Assembly (NCBI RefSeq): GCF_023674425.1
Contig: NZ_CP098401.1
Span: 682,001 to 746,000, forward strand
Reading direction: 5' to 3'
Source of the DNA: Sphingomonas donggukensis
Lineage (GTDB): Bacteria > Pseudomonadota > Alphaproteobacteria > Sphingomonadales > Sphingomonadaceae
DNA length: 64,000 nt
Part shown: positions 1 to 9,157 of the stretch, in pieces
Numbering within the stretch: the first letter of the stretch is position 1
Layout: every line of letters starts with the position of its first letter
Program-made: the position numbers and the translations under genes
The notes under the pieces: generated by a model
Told to the model about the DNA's origin: nothing
Databases searched by the model: none
The model's input: the letters and a program-made list of their open reading frames with translations, nothing else

Positions 1-222
1 GCGATCGACGGGATCATCCACTGCGCGCTGGTGTCGGGCAACCAGGATTACCGCCTGCAGGTCGTCTGCCGCGACCTCGACGATTATGAGCGTATCCACC
101 GCGAGCACCTCGGGCGGCTGCCCGGCGTGGTGACGATCAGCAGCAGTTTCGTCCTGCGCGAGGTTCCGACCCGGGGAGAGGCGGAGGCGATCTTCGGCCA
201 TGCCGGGACACCTGCAACCTGA
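1..222 (+). CDS. Lrp/AsnC family transcriptional regulator, C-terminal part (5' truncated by window)
   Basis: The reading frame is open from base 1 and ends at TGA 220-222, so only the last 73 residues are visible. They match the effector-binding RAM (AsnC_trans_reg) domain of Lrp/AsnC regulators: a beta strand around SGNQDYRLQVVCRDL, a helix around YERIHREHLGRLPGV, and a final strand VTISSSFVLREV. The DNA-binding half lies upstream of the window. RAM domains form oligomers and bind amino acids. The ligand and target genes cannot be told from this fragment. Kup follows in the same direction after a short gap, but no functional link is evident. Confidence 0.8.
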   Translation, partial: AIDGIIHCALVSGNQDYRLQVVCRDLDDYERIHREHLGRLPGVVTISSSFVLREVPTRGEAEAIFGHAGTPAT

Positions 223-349
223 ACGCATGTGCATCCCCGTTGCGGGGGGCGGGGCGGAGTGCTAGGCGCGCCGCTCCATGCCAACAGGGGCACCCGAGGG
301 TCGTGACCATGACCGCCATCGCCGGCACGCCGGTCCGGAAGACCGACCG

Positions 350-2269
350 GTGAGCACCGCGCTCCCGAACGACGCAGCCACCACCGACAGCGACGTGCCC
401 GGCCATTCCCATGCCAAGCAGGGACTGGCCAAGCTCGCGCTCGGTGCGATCGGCGTCGTCTATGGCGATATCGGCACGTCGCCGCTGTACGCGATGAAGG
501 AAGTGTTCGTCGGCCACCATCCGCTGACCGTCGACCAGCTACATGTGCTCGGCGTCGTCAGCCTGATGTTCTGGTCGCTGATGCTGATCGTCACGTTGAA
601 ATACGTGCTGATGATCCTGCGCGCGGACAATAACGGAGAGGGCGGGTCGCTGTCGCTGCTGGCGCTGATCCAGCGCAAGTCGGGCGGCGGGCGCTGGGGT
701 GCGAGCCTGGTGATCCTGGGCGTGCTGGCGACCGCGCTGTTCTTCGGCGACTGCATGATTACGCCGGCGATATCGGTGCTGTCCGCGGTCGAGGGGCTGT
801 CGACGGTGCAGGCCGGCTTCGACGGCTGGGTGCTGCCGATCTCGATCGCGATCCTGGTCGGGCTGTTCTACATCCAGTCGGTCGGCACCGCGCGGGTCGG
901 CAAGCTGTTCGGCCCGATCATGCTGACCTATTTCATCGTGCTGTCGGTATTGGGCGTCATCAACATCGCCGCGCGGCCCGACGTGCTGATGGCGCTGAAC
1001 CCGATCTGGGCAGTGCGCTTTGCGATGAACGACGGGACGCTGGCGTTCCTGGCGCTCGGATCGGTCGTATTGTGCGTGACGGGGGCGGAGGCGCTGTACG
1101 CCGACATGGGGCACTTCGGTCGCCGCCCGATCCAGCTCGCCTGGGCGGTGCCGGTGCTGCCGGCGTTGATGCTCAATTATCTGGGGCAGGGCGCGCTGCT
1201 GCTCGACAATCCCGCCGCTGCTTCCAACCCGTTCTTCCTGATGGCGTCGGAGCAGTTCCGCCTGCCACTCGTCATCCTCGCCACGATGGCAACCGTCATC
1301 GCCAGCCAGGCGGTCATCACCGGCGCCTATTCGGTGGTGCAGCAGGCGGTGCAGCTGGGCCTGATGCCGCGCATCCGCATCGACCACACGTCGGCGTCCG
1401 AAGCCGGTCAGATCTACATCCCGGTCATCAACTGGGCGCTGATGACGATGGTGCTGCTGCTGATCCTCGGCTTCCGCGAATCGTCGAACCTCGCCGCCGC
1501 CTACGGGATCGCGGTGACCGGCACGATGTTCATCACGACGTGCATGATGGGCGTGCTGTTCCGCCGCGTGTGGAACTGGCCGCTGTGGCTGGTCGCAGGG
1601 TTCGTCGGGCTGTTCGTGCTGATCGATGGCCTGTATTTCGCGTCGAACCTGACGAAGGTGCCCGACGGCGGGTGGTTCCCGCTGCTGGTCGGCATCGTCA
1701 TCTTCATCATGCTGACGACCTGGGCAAAGGGGCGCGCGCTGATGATCGAGCGGCTGCGCGAGGCGGCGATGCCGATCGCGGTGTTCATCCGCTCCGCCGC
1801 CAATTCCGCCGCGCGGGTGCCCGGGACCGCGGTGTTCATGACGTCCGCTGCCGACGGTGTGCCCCATGCGCTGCTCCACAATCTGAAACACAACAAGGTG
1901 ATCCACGAACGCGTCATCCTGCTGACCGTGAAGATCGCCGACGTACCGTTCGTGCAGGACGAGATGCGGATCAAGCAGGACGACCTGGGCCAGGGATTCC
2001 ACCGCATGGTGCTGAAGTTCGGCTTCATGCAGGAGCCGGACGTTCCCGCCGCGCTGGCGCTGGCGAAGAATTGCTCCGGTGAATTCAAGATGATGGAGAC
2101 CAGCTTCTTCCTGGCGCGCCAGACGCTGCTGACGTCCGACAAGCCGGGCATGGCGATCTGGCGCGAAAAGCTGTTCGCGTGGATGCTGCGCAACGCCGAA
2201 AGCGCAATGGAATTCTTCCGCCTGCCGACCAACCGGGTGGTCGAGCTGGGGAGCCAGGTCGAGATTTGA
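350..2269 (+). CDS. kup: Low-affinity potassium transport protein Kup
   Basis: This inner-membrane K+ uptake carrier is about 639 residues long, with roughly twelve hydrophobic segments followed by a soluble C-terminal domain. The family signature [11 protein letters not shown] lies near residues 39-49, followed by conserved segments such as DNNGEGG and [14 protein letters not shown] chose the GTG at 350, giving VSTALPND; an in-frame ATG at 278 would add 24 residues of low-conservation sequence ([15 protein letters not shown]). Both starts have only weak ribosome sites, so the choice is uncertain. The stop codon overlaps the TTG start of the next gene (tTGA), which suggests coupled translation. 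Kup proteins are thought to be H+ symporters. Confidence 0.93.
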   Translation: MSTALPNDAATTDSDVPGHSHAKQGLAKLALGAIGVVYGDIGTSPLYAMKEVFVGHHPLTVDQLHVLGVVSLMFWSLMLIVTLKYVLMILRADNNGEGGSLSLLALIQRKSGGGRWGASLVILGVLATALFFGDCMITPAISVLSAVEGLSTVQAGFDGWVLPISIAILVGLFYIQSVGTARVGKLFGPIMLTYFIVLSVLGVINIAARPDVLMALNPIWAVRFAMNDGTLAFLALGSVVLCVTGAEALYADMGHFGRRPIQLAWAVPVLPALMLNYLGQGALLLDNPAAASNPFFLMASEQFRLPLVILATMATVIASQAVITGAYSVVQQAVQLGLMPRIRIDHTSASEAGQIYIPVINWALMTMVLLLILGFRESSNLAAAYGIAVTGTMFITTCMMGVLFRRVWNWPLWLVAGFVGLFVLIDGLYFASNLTKVPDGGWFPLLVGIVIFIMLTTWAKGRALMIERLREAAMPIAVFIRSAANSAARVPGTAVFMTSAADGVPHALLHNLKHNKVIHERVILLTVKIADVPFVQDEMRIKQDDLGQGFHRMVLKFGFMQEPDVPAALALAKNCSGEFKMMETSFFLARQTLLTSDKPGMAIWREKLFAWMLRNAESAMEFFRLPTNRVVELGSQVEI

Positions 2270-3408
2270 GCCGGCCACCCATCCACATCCTTCACCTCCA
2301 CTCCAGCTTCTCACTGGGGGGCAAGGAGGCGCGGGCAGTGCGGCTGATGAATGCGTTCGGTGCGGCTGCGCGGCACACGATCGTCTCTGCCATGCCCGAC
2401 CAGCTCGGCGCGCGCGATGCGATCGCCGCGGGCATACGCTACGAGATCGCGCAGAACCCGCCGCCATTGACCGGCGGGCCATCGGTTGCGCGGTACGAGG
2501 CGATCGCGAAATACATGCGGCGGTTCGACCTGGTGCTGACGTACAATTGGGGCGCGATCGACGGAGTGATGGCCAAGCGCGTGTTCGGCAAGGGCACGCC
2601 GCCGCTGGTCCATCACGAGGACGGGTTCAACTCGGACGAAGCGGTGCGGCTCAGTCGCAAGCGCAACTTCTACCGCCGCTTCGCACTGCCCGCCGCGCAC
2701 GCGCTGGTGGTGCCGAGCCACGCCTTGGAAGATATCGCGCGGCGCGTGTGGAAACAGCCCGAGAGGCGGGTCCACCGTATCTCCAACGGCATCCCGACGA
2801 TGCGCTACGCCGCCAAGCCCAATCCGCGCGCGATCCCCGGCTTCGCGCGGCGCAAGGGGGAAGTCGTCATCGGAACCGTCGCGGGCTTGCGCGCGGTGAA
2901 GGATTTGCCGCTGCTGGTCCGCGCAGTCGGCGGGGTGCCGGGCAAGGTGCGGCTGGTCATCGTCGGCGAGGGGCCGGAGCGGCAGGCCATCGCCGATCAG
3001 GTCGAGGGCATGTTCATGGAGGACCAGGTTGTGATGCCCGGCTTCCTCCACGACCCCGCGCGCTTCATGGGCCTGTTCGACATCTTCGCGCTGTCGTCGC
3101 GGTCCGAACAGCAGCCGATCGTGGTGATGGAGGCGATGGCCGCGGGGCTGCCGGTGGTGTCGCCGCCGGTCGGCGACGTGCCGCTGATGGTCAGCGAGGC
3201 AAACCGGCCGTTCCTGACCGCCGACCGCTACGAAGTCACGCTGCGCGATCGCATGAAATGGCTGGCCGAAAGCGCCGAGCAGCGCGCCTATGTCGGTCAT
3301 CAGAACCAGGTGCGCGCGCGTACCGAGTTCGACGAAAGTGCGATGATTGCCGCCTATCGTGCGTTGTACGAGGGCGCGATGCGCAGACCGGGTGCGCTGG
3401 CGGGCTGA
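2266..3408 (+). CDS. GT4-family glycosyltransferase
   Basis: This is a GT-B-fold sugar transferase of about 380 residues. The N-terminus [17 protein letters not shown] is the acceptor-side domain with its glycine-rich loop. The donor side has the family motifs [10 protein letters not shown] and, near residues 280-305, the E-x7-E region [19 protein letters not shown] place the start at TTG 2266, overlapping the kup stop, with AGGTCGAG just upstream. The frame is open further upstream to an ATG at 2179, but that part is kup in another frame. The acceptor is unknown; related proteins build surface polysaccharides or sugar conjugates. No other polysaccharide genes are adjacent. Confidence 0.85.
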   Translation: MSRPPIHILHLHSSFSLGGKEARAVRLMNAFGAAARHTIVSAMPDQLGARDAIAAGIRYEIAQNPPPLTGGPSVARYEAIAKYMRRFDLVLTYNWGAIDGVMAKRVFGKGTPPLVHHEDGFNSDEAVRLSRKRNFYRRFALPAAHALVVPSHALEDIARRVWKQPERRVHRISNGIPTMRYAAKPNPRAIPGFARRKGEVVIGTVAGLRAVKDLPLLVRAVGGVPGKVRLVIVGEGPERQAIADQVEGMFMEDQVVMPGFLHDPARFMGLFDIFALSSRSEQQPIVVMEAMAAGLPVVSPPVGDVPLMVSEANRPFLTADRYEVTLRDRMKWLAESAEQRAYVGHQNQVRARTEFDESAMIAAYRALYEGAMRRPGALAG

Positions 3409-3478
3409 AAAGACTTAAGGCTCGCGTTCGGCGCGATTGCGGCCTAACAGCGGCGAAACGCGCGAATTTGGAGGCGAT

Positions 3479-4882
3479 GTGTTCAAGGGCCTGACCCCGA
3501 TTGTCTATGGCGGCCGCGAAGTCTGGCCGCTCGTCGAAGGTGGCAAGGGCGTGGCGGCGACCAATCATGCCTCGGCGGGCGCCTGGGCCGCAGCCGGCGG
3601 CATCGGCACCGTGTCGGCGGTGAACGCCGACAGCTACGATCCCGAAGGCAAGATCATCCCGCAGGTGTACAAGGCGCTGACCCGCCGCGAGCGCCATGAA
3701 GAGCTCGTGGAATACGCGATCGAGGGCGCCGTCCAGCAAGTCAAGCGCGCTTGGGACATCGCCGGCGGCAAGGGCGCGATCAACATCAACGTCCTGTGGG
3801 AAATGGGCGGCGCCCAACGCATCCTGCACGGCGTGCTGGAGCGGACCAAGGGCCTGGTCGCGGGCGTCACCTGCGGCGCGGGCATGCCGTACAAGCTCTC
3901 TGAGATCACCGCGTCCTACGGCGTCAGCTACCTGCCGATCGTCAGCTCGGGTCGCGCGTTCAGCGCGCTGTGGAAGCGGGCGTATTCGAAGGCCGCGGAG
4001 TGGCTGGCGGCGGTGGTGTACGAAGATCCGTGGCTGGCCGGCGGCCACAACGGCCTGTCCAATGCCGAAGACCCGCTGGCACCGCAGGACCCGTACCCCC
4101 GCGTGAAAGTGCTGCGAGAGACGATGCGTGCCGGCGGGATTTCCGACGATGTGCCGATCGTGATGGCGGGCGGCGTTTGGTTCCTGCGCGACTGGGACGA
4201 GTGGATCGACAATCCCGAGCTTGGCAAGATCGCCTTCCAGTTCGGCACCCGCCCACTGCTGACGCAGGAAAGCCCGATCCCCGAGGGGTGGAAGGCCAAG
4301 CTGATGGATATCGAGCCGGGGGAGGTGCTGCTGCACCGTTTCTCGCCGACCGGCTTCTATTCGAGCGCCGTCCGCAACCCGTTCCTGCGCGAGTTGGAAG
4401 CGCGGTCGGAACGCCAGATCGCGTTTTCGACGCAGGAGGCGGGCGACCATACCCACCAGCTCGACGTGGGTGTAAAGGGCAGAAATTTCTGGGTGACGCT
4501 GGGCGACCTGATGCGCGCCCGCGAATGGTATGGCCTCGGCTACACCGATGCGCTGAAGACGCCGGACAACACGCTGGTCTTCGTCACGCCCGAGGAAAAG
4601 GGCGTGATCCGCAAGGACCAGGCCGACTGCATGGGCTGCCTCAGCCAGTGCGCATTCTCGTCCTGGGCGGATACCGACACCAACTCGACGGGACGCCTCG
4701 CCGACCCGCGTAGCTTCTGCATCCAGAAGACGCTGCAGGACATCGCCCACGGCGGCCCGATCGACCAGAACCTGATGTTTGCGGGCCACGGCGCGTATAA
4801 TTTCAAGAAGGACCCGTTCTATTCGAACGGCTTCGTGCCGACCGTGAAGCAGCTGGTCGATCGCATCCTGACTGGCGATTGA
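3479..4882 (+). CDS. Nitronate monooxygenase-like FMN oxidoreductase with C-terminal four-cysteine segment
   Basis: A 467-residue protein of the 2-nitropropane dioxygenase/NMO group, FMN-binding TIM barrels that oxidise alkyl nitronates or reduce related substrates. Barrel features include GVTCGAGMPYKLSE, the strand-plus-glycine segment PIVMAGGVWFLRDW, and FQFGTRPLLTQESP at the phosphate-binding end. The GTG at 3479 is preceded by GGAGG at 3470-3474 with good spacing; an upstream TTG at 3437 is possible but lacks this. The C-terminal 90 residues carry CMGCLSQC (C384, C387, C391) plus C414, a pattern that could bind an iron-sulphur cluster or zinc. That is not part of the standard NMO description. 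The physiological substrate is unknown. Confidence 0.82.
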   Translation: MFKGLTPIVYGGREVWPLVEGGKGVAATNHASAGAWAAAGGIGTVSAVNADSYDPEGKIIPQVYKALTRRERHEELVEYAIEGAVQQVKRAWDIAGGKGAININVLWEMGGAQRILHGVLERTKGLVAGVTCGAGMPYKLSEITASYGVSYLPIVSSGRAFSALWKRAYSKAAEWLAAVVYEDPWLAGGHNGLSNAEDPLAPQDPYPRVKVLRETMRAGGISDDVPIVMAGGVWFLRDWDEWIDNPELGKIAFQFGTRPLLTQESPIPEGWKAKLMDIEPGEVLLHRFSPTGFYSSAVRNPFLRELEARSERQIAFSTQEAGDHTHQLDVGVKGRNFWVTLGDLMRAREWYGLGYTDALKTPDNTLVFVTPEEKGVIRKDQADCMGCLSQCAFSSWADTDTNSTGRLADPRSFCIQKTLQDIAHGGPIDQNLMFAGHGAYNFKKDPFYSNGFVPTVKQLVDRILTGD

Positions 4883-4999
4883 ACGAGGATCGTTGCGAAA
4901 GCGAACCGAGGATCCCATATGAACTAAATCGCGGCGCATCGAACCGAGCAGCCCGCGACCGAGAGTGCCGTTGCTCCCGCTCAAGACCGGAGCAAAGTC

Positions 5000-5269
5000 A
5001 TGACTCTAGACACTACGTCATCAACGTCGTCACCGCCGAAGATCTCGCGTGCGGTCAACATTGCTGCCTCCACCGATCAGGTGGTCGCGATGTGCGCGAA
5101 GCATGATGCCGATATCAGCGCGATCGAGACGTTGCCGTCGGGCGGCACGCGGGTCGTATTGATGAATGCAGTTGGTGCAGCCGCGATCGTCCGCGCGTTC
5201 AAGTCGAAGGTGCTGGCGGGCGACGTGCCGCGGACGCACTGGATGCGGGTTCGTCCCAGCAGCTACTGA
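5000..5269 (+). CDS. Small conserved-looking hypothetical protein
   Basis: An 89-residue protein with no domain I recognise. The N-terminal 15 residues are Ser/Thr-rich and look disordered; the rest reads as a compact alpha/beta unit (strand TRVVLMNAV, helix AAAIVRAFKSKVLAG) ending in the basic stretch HWMRVRPSSY. There is no signal peptide or membrane segment. The start ATG is preceded by CCGGAGCAAAGTC, a good ribosome site. It stands alone between the NMO-like gene and PilZ. GC and codon use match the neighbours, which supports a real gene. Confidence 0.6.
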   Translation: MTLDTTSSTSSPPKISRAVNIAASTDQVVAMCAKHDADISAIETLPSGGTRVVLMNAVGAAAIVRAFKSKVLAGDVPRTHWMRVRPSSY

Positions 5270-5347
5270 CAACCACGACAGCCATCGCGGCGTTAACGCG
5301 CCATTTGCTCCCGATATGGCATGCTGTCCGGAAGACCGGGGAGAAAC

Positions 5348-5683
5348 ATGGCGTCACGAGCATCGCAGTATCGCAGTGTCGCGCAAGCGACGGTCGAGCG
5401 TCGAGGTGATCCGCGAATGCGGGTCATCGTGCGGCGTGCGAGCGTGCGCCGTCAGGGTGCCGAAAGCGTTGACGCCGAACTGCTGGATCTGTCGATCTAC
5501 GGTTGTCGGATCACGTGCCCCGATCCGCATGATGCGGGCGAGCGGGTGTGGCTGCGGCTTGCCGGCGGCATGCCGATCTCGGCCACCGTTGTTTGGTGTC
5601 GGGACGGTCTGGCGGGTTGCCGGTTCGACGAACCGATCGAACGCGCGACGATGCGGGCGATGACCCTGCACCTGGTGTCCTGA
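5348..5683 (+). CDS. PilZ domain protein (c-di-GMP binding)
   Basis: A single-domain protein of about 111 residues. It has both halves of the PilZ c-di-GMP site: the arginine-rich N-terminal motif (VERRGDPRMRV) and the D-x-S-x-x-G motif as DLSIYGCRI, followed by the beta-barrel strands VWLRLAGG, ATVVWCRDG and CRFDEP. The start at ATG 5348 follows GGGGAGAAAC; the longer frame from 5321 adds nine residues without a ribosome site. Upstream, TTAA at 5293-5296 followed seven bases later by TTTG is a weak CtrA-like half-site. Such small PilZ proteins usually act as c-di-GMP-responsive adaptors in motility or envelope processes. The partner is unknown. An EAL enzyme that breaks down c-di-GMP is at 46.9 kb. 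Confidence 0.88.
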   Translation: MASRASQYRSVAQATVERRGDPRMRVIVRRASVRRQGAESVDAELLDLSIYGCRITCPDPHDAGERVWLRLAGGMPISATVVWCRDGLAGCRFDEPIERATMRAMTLHLVS

Positions 5684-5702
5684 CCGTGCACGTGCCCGAG
5701 GC

Positions 5703-6701
5703 CTAGGCCCACCCCTCCAGCACCTGATCCGGCGGGCGGTGGCCGTCGACCCACGCGCGGATGTTGGCGATGACGCGCTCGCCCATCGCGAGCCGACCCT
5801 CATAGGTCGCCGACCCCATGTGCGGCAGCATCACGACGTTCGGCAGCGCGAGCAGGCGCGGATCGATCGCGGGCTCGTGCTTCCACACGTCGAGGCCGGC
5901 ACCGGCGAGCCGTCCACCCTCAAGCGCCGCGACCAGCGCATCTTCGTCGAGGATGCCGCCGCGGCTGGCGTTGATGAGGTGGGCGGTCGGCTTCATCAGC
6001 GCGATGCGGCGTGCGTCGATCAGGTTTTCGCTGTCGGCATTGCGCGGCGTGTGCAGCGTGACGATGTCGGCCATGCCGAGCAGCTCGTCGAGGTTGGGGT
6101 GGTATTCGGCCTGCAGCTCGGCCTCCACCATCTTCGGCAGACGGTGGCGATTGTGGTAGTGGATGGTCAGGCCGAACGCGCGCGCACGGCGGGCCACCGC
6201 GCTGCCGATGCGGCCCATACCGACGATGCCGAGCGCCTTGCCGCCGATGCGGTGGCCGAGCATCCCGCCCGGCGACCAGCCGGTCCACGCGCCCGACCGC
6301 ACCAGCTTTTCCCCCTCCGCCAGCCGCCGCGGCACGCCCAGGATCAGCGCCATCGTCATGTCGGCGGTATCCTCGCTCAGCACGCCCGGCGTGTTGGTGA
6401 CCAGGATGCGCCGCGCGCGCGCCGCAGGCAGGTCGATATGATTTACCCCCGCGCCATAGTTGGCGATCAGCTTCAGCCGCTCGCCCGCACCCGCGATCAG
6501 GTCTGCGTCGATGGAGTCGGTGACGGTCGGCACCAGCACGTCGCACGTTGCCATCGCCGCGGTCAGCGCGGCGCGGTCCATCACCGTGTCGAGACGATTG
6601 AGATCGGCATCGAACAGCGCCGCTAGCCGGTCCATCACCGCATCGGGCAGCTCGCGGGTGACGACCACCTTGGGTCGGGCAGGGCGCGCAGGGTCGGCCA
6701 T
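5703..6701 (-). CDS. D-isomer-specific 2-hydroxyacid dehydrogenase (glyoxylate/hydroxypyruvate reductase type)
   Basis: A 332-residue NAD(P)H-dependent reductase of 2-oxo acids. It contains NYGAGVNHID, the Rossmann dinucleotide motif GIVGMGRIG, and the catalytic triad in standard context: Arg in INASRGGILDEDAL, Glu in DVWKHEP, and His in MLPHMGSAT. This arrangement is typical of the glyoxylate reductase/GhrB branch, but the exact substrate (glyoxylate, hydroxypyruvate or phenylpyruvate) cannot be fixed from sequence. The start is ATG at 6701 (MADPARPARPKVVVTREL); the frame extends upstream to 6884 but that region is low-complexity and antisense to the next gene's leader. It is convergent with PilZ. 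Confidence 0.88.
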   Translation of the reverse strand: MADPARPARPKVVVTRELPDAVMDRLAALFDADLNRLDTVMDRAALTAAMATCDVLVPTVTDSIDADLIAGAGERLKLIANYGAGVNHIDLPAARARRILVTNTPGVLSEDTADMTMALILGVPRRLAEGEKLVRSGAWTGWSPGGMLGHRIGGKALGIVGMGRIGSAVARRARAFGLTIHYHNRHRLPKMVEAELQAEYHPNLDELLGMADIVTLHTPRNADSENLIDARRIALMKPTAHLINASRGGILDEDALVAALEGGRLAGAGLDVWKHEPAIDPRLLALPNVVMLPHMGSATYEGRLAMGERVIANIRAWVDGHRPPDQVLEGWA

Positions 6702-6798
6702 GCGCCCGACTTGAAGCGGCAGGCCCGGCCAGTCAACGGTTGAAGCGCGGCCCGCGCTGCCGCTACAGCAACGGCGGCGGTTGACGGGAGGCTTTGCG

Positions 6799-7287
6799 AT
6801 GCGGTGGACGACGGGGCTGGCGTGCGGGATGGCGGCGGTGGGGCTGATTGTGCCCGATGCGCCCGCAGACGCCCAGGCGCGCAAGACGCCCTATTACGCG
6901 TCGATCTCCGCCGGTCAGGCGCGGATGCGGACCGGGCCGGGGCGCAACTATCCCGCCAGCTGGCTCTACATCCGTTCCGGCCTGCCGGTGAAGGTGATCG
7001 GCATCTACAAGGAATGGCGCAAGGTCGAGGACCCGGCGGGCGTCGAGGGCTGGATGCAGGCGAATCTGCTGACCGAACGCCGCACCGCGATGGTGGCCGG
7101 CGCCGAAGTCGCGCTGCGCGATACGCCGCGCGCCGCCGGTCGCGTCCAGTACCGCGCGGCGCCCGGCGTGATCGGGCGGATCAGCCAGTGCAGCGCGGGA
7201 TGGTGCTGGTTCGACGTGAAGGGGCGGTCGGGCTTCGTTGAGGCGATCCACCTGTGGGGCGTCGATCCGGGCGAAGACGTGTCGTGA
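6799..7287 (+). CDS. Secreted bacterial SH3-like domain protein
   Basis: A protein of 162 residues with an N-terminal signal peptide (about residues 1-31, hydrophobic core GLACGMAAVGLIV, cleavage near ADAQA). It has two SH3-like repeats of the SH3_4 type: one with ARMRTGPGRNYPASW and a GWMQANLL end, a second ending in the GFVEAIHLWGVDPGED region. These domains usually sit in the periplasm and may bind peptidoglycan, but no enzyme domain is attached here. Start ATG 6799 follows GGGAGG at 6786-6791. The TGA stop overlaps the GTG start of the following acetyltransferase, so the two are probably co-translated. Confidence 0.85.
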   Translation: MRWTTGLACGMAAVGLIVPDAPADAQARKTPYYASISAGQARMRTGPGRNYPASWLYIRSGLPVKVIGIYKEWRKVEDPAGVEGWMQANLLTERRTAMVAGAEVALRDTPRAAGRVQYRAAPGVIGRISQCSAGWCWFDVKGRSGFVEAIHLWGVDPGEDVS

Positions 7288-7754
7288 CGCCCGACCTGCG
7301 CTTCGTCGAAGGAGATTTCGACAGCGCGGATGTCATCGACCTGCTGCGCTTCCATCTGGCGAGCGCGCATCAAAGCTCACCGGCGTGCAAGGTCCATGCG
7401 CTGGACCTGACGGGGTTGCAGCGCCCCGACGTGCGGTTCTGGAGCGTGCGCGGCGCGTCCGGCGCGCTGCTCGGCATGGGGGCGCTCAAGACGATCGAAG
7501 CGGGGCACGGCGAGATCAAGTCGATGCGCGTCGCGCCTGCGTATCTGCGTCGCGGCATCGGCGCCGCGATCCTGGCGCATCTGCTGCACGAGGCGCGGGC
7601 CGGGGGGCTGACCCGGGTGAGCCTGGAAACCGGCGGCAACGAGGCGTTCGCGCCCGCCCGCGCGATGTACGAGCGGGCGGGGTTCGCGGAATGTCCGGCG
7701 TTCGGAGAGTATGTGCCGGATGAGTTCACGCGCTGCTATTCGCGGGCGCTGTAG
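7284..7754 (+). CDS. GNAT family N-acetyltransferase
   Basis: A compact 156-residue acetyltransferase. The acetyl-CoA-binding motif A is visible as SMRVAPAYLRRGIGAAILAHLL (R-x-x-G-x-G/A), followed by LTRVSLETGGNEAFAPARAMYERAGF, the characteristic end of the fold (motif B). The protein begins at GTG 7284, sharing bases with the stop of the SH3-like gene. Resemblance is to the YjgM/PhnO-like group of small GNATs; the acceptor substrate is unknown. A long inverted repeat follows 12 bases downstream. Confidence 0.85.
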   Translation: MTPDLRFVEGDFDSADVIDLLRFHLASAHQSSPACKVHALDLTGLQRPDVRFWSVRGASGALLGMGALKTIEAGHGEIKSMRVAPAYLRRGIGAAILAHLLHEARAGGLTRVSLETGGNEAFAPARAMYERAGFAECPAFGEYVPDEFTRCYSRAL

Positions 7755-7765
7755 TCCGTCACTTT

Positions 7766-7891
7766 CACCCGTTCATCTCGAGTAGCGATCGAGCGAAGTC
7801 GAGAGCCCGTATCGAGAGAGGCTCTCCTAGGGCATAAACCTCTCGATACGCCCTCTCGACGAGCTCGACCGCTACTCGAAGCGAACGGGTG
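7766..7891. repeat. Long imperfect inverted repeat, family A, copy 1
   Basis: The sequence from CACCCGTTC at 7766 reads as its own approximate reverse complement from CGAACGGGTG ending at 7891. Both arms contain the TCGAGTAGCG and GTCGAGAG modules. It fills the gap between the convergent GNAT and thiolase genes. It is related to, but longer and more diverged than, the repeats at 37271-37347 and 61050-61122. A hairpin of this size could end transcription from both sides. Confidence 0.8.
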
Positions 7892-7920
7892 CATGCAAAG
7901 TGGGGGGAAGTGGCGCCGCC

Positions 7921-9108
7921 CTAGTTCAGCAGTTCCACCGCCATCGCCGTCGCCTCGCCGCCGCCGATGCACAGCGACGCGAGTCCGCGCTTCTGGCCGG
8001 TCGTCTCGAGCGCCGACAGCAGCGTCGCCAAGATGCGCGCGCCGCTGGCGCCGATCGGATGGCCGAGCGCGCAGGCGCCGCCGTGGATGTTGATGACGTC
8101 GTGCGGGATCGACAGGTCGTGCATCGCGATCATCGCGACCGCGGCGAATGCTTCGTTCACTTCGAACAGGTCGACGTCGCCGATCTGCCAGCCGGCGCGC
8201 TCCAGTGCCTTGCGCATCGCGAACACCGGAGCGGTCGTGAACAGCGCGGGGGCGTGGGCGTGGGCACCGTGCGCAACGATCCGCGCCACCGGGTTCAGGC
8301 CCAGCCGCTCGGCGACGCTCGCCCGCGTCAGCACGAGCGCAGCGGCGCCGTCGCTGATCGACGAGGCATTGGCCGCTGTGATCGTCCCGTCCTTCGAAAA
8401 GGCGGGTTTCAGCGTCGGGATCTTGGCGACGTCGCCCTTCGCCGGCTGTTCGTCCAGCGCCACTGTCGTCGCGCCCTTGCGGCCCTGGATCTCGACGGGG
8501 ACGATCTCGCGATCGAACGCGCCGGAGGTCTGCGCCTTCTGCGCGCGTTTCAGGCTGGCGATCGCATAGTCGTCCATCGCGCCGCGGGTGAACTGGTATT
8601 CGCGCGCGGTATCCTCGGCGAAACTGCCCATCAGCTTGCCGGGGTCATAGGCATCCTCAAGCCCGTCGAGGTACATGTGATCCTTCAGCACGTCATGCCC
8701 GATGCGCGCGCCGGCACGGTGGCGCATCGACAGATAGGGCGCGTTGGTCATGCTCTCCATGCCGCCGGCGACGATGACGTCCACCGATCCCGCGGCCAAT
8801 GCCTCGCTTGCCATGATCGCGGCCTGCATGCCCGATCCGCACATCTTGTTGAGGGTGGTGCCCTCGATATGCTGCGGCAGGCCAGCCTTTAGCGCCGCCT
8901 GGCGCGCGGGCGCCTGGCCTAGGCCGGCGGGCAGCACGCACCCCATGTAGATGCGCTGGATGTCGTCGCCCGACAGGCCTGCCCGCTCCACCGCCGCACC
9001 GACCGCCGCCGCGCCCAGTTCGGTCGCCGACGCGCCGGAAAGGCAGCCCTGGAAACTGCCCATGGGCGTGCGGGCATAGCTGGCGATGACGATGGGGTCG
9101 GCGGTCAT
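7921..9108 (-). CDS. Acetyl-CoA C-acetyltransferase (thiolase)
   Basis: A 395-residue thiolase II, which condenses two acetyl-CoA to acetoacetyl-CoA or runs the reverse cleavage. All catalytic residues are present: acylated Cys90 in LNKMCGSGMQA, the histidine in GGACALGHPIGASGARI, and the C-terminal cysteine in ASLCIGGGEATA. Length is standard for the AtoB/PhaA group. The start ATG is preceded by GAGGACACCGC on the minus strand. No PHB or beta-oxidation partner gene is adjacent, so its pathway (polyhydroxybutyrate synthesis, ketone body or fatty-acid degradation) stays open. Confidence 0.93.
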   Translation of the reverse strand: MTADPIVIASYARTPMGSFQGCLSGASATELGAAAVGAAVERAGLSGDDIQRIYMGCVLPAGLGQAPARQAALKAGLPQHIEGTTLNKMCGSGMQAAIMASEALAAGSVDVIVAGGMESMTNAPYLSMRHRAGARIGHDVLKDHMYLDGLEDAYDPGKLMGSFAEDTAREYQFTRGAMDDYAIASLKRAQKAQTSGAFDREIVPVEIQGRKGATTVALDEQPAKGDVAKIPTLKPAFSKDGTITAANASSISDGAAALVLTRASVAERLGLNPVARIVAHGAHAHAPALFTTAPVFAMRKALERAGWQIGDVDLFEVNEAFAAVAMIAMHDLSIPHDVINIHGGACALGHPIGASGARILATLLSALETTGQKRGLASLCIGGGEATAMAVELLN

Positions 9109-9157
9109 GCGGTGTCCTCTGAAATGCTTGGGCGCATCCCTATGCGGAAACGGCGCG

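Noticed and set aside
278..353. Short upstream peptide (ATG 309 to TGA 353) before kup
   Set aside because: It encodes 14 residues with no ribosome site; its stop overlapping the GTG start of kup is probably coincidence.
539..2482. Long minus-strand open frame of 647 codons opposite kup
   Set aside because: GC-rich coding DNA leaves long open frames on the opposite strand. The translation is rich in His, Arg and Gln, with no domain, and lies wholly opposite a clear membrane protein gene.
7766..7891. CRISPR array
   Set aside because: The repeated modules are arms of one inverted repeat, without regular direct repeats and unique spacers. No cas genes are present in the window.
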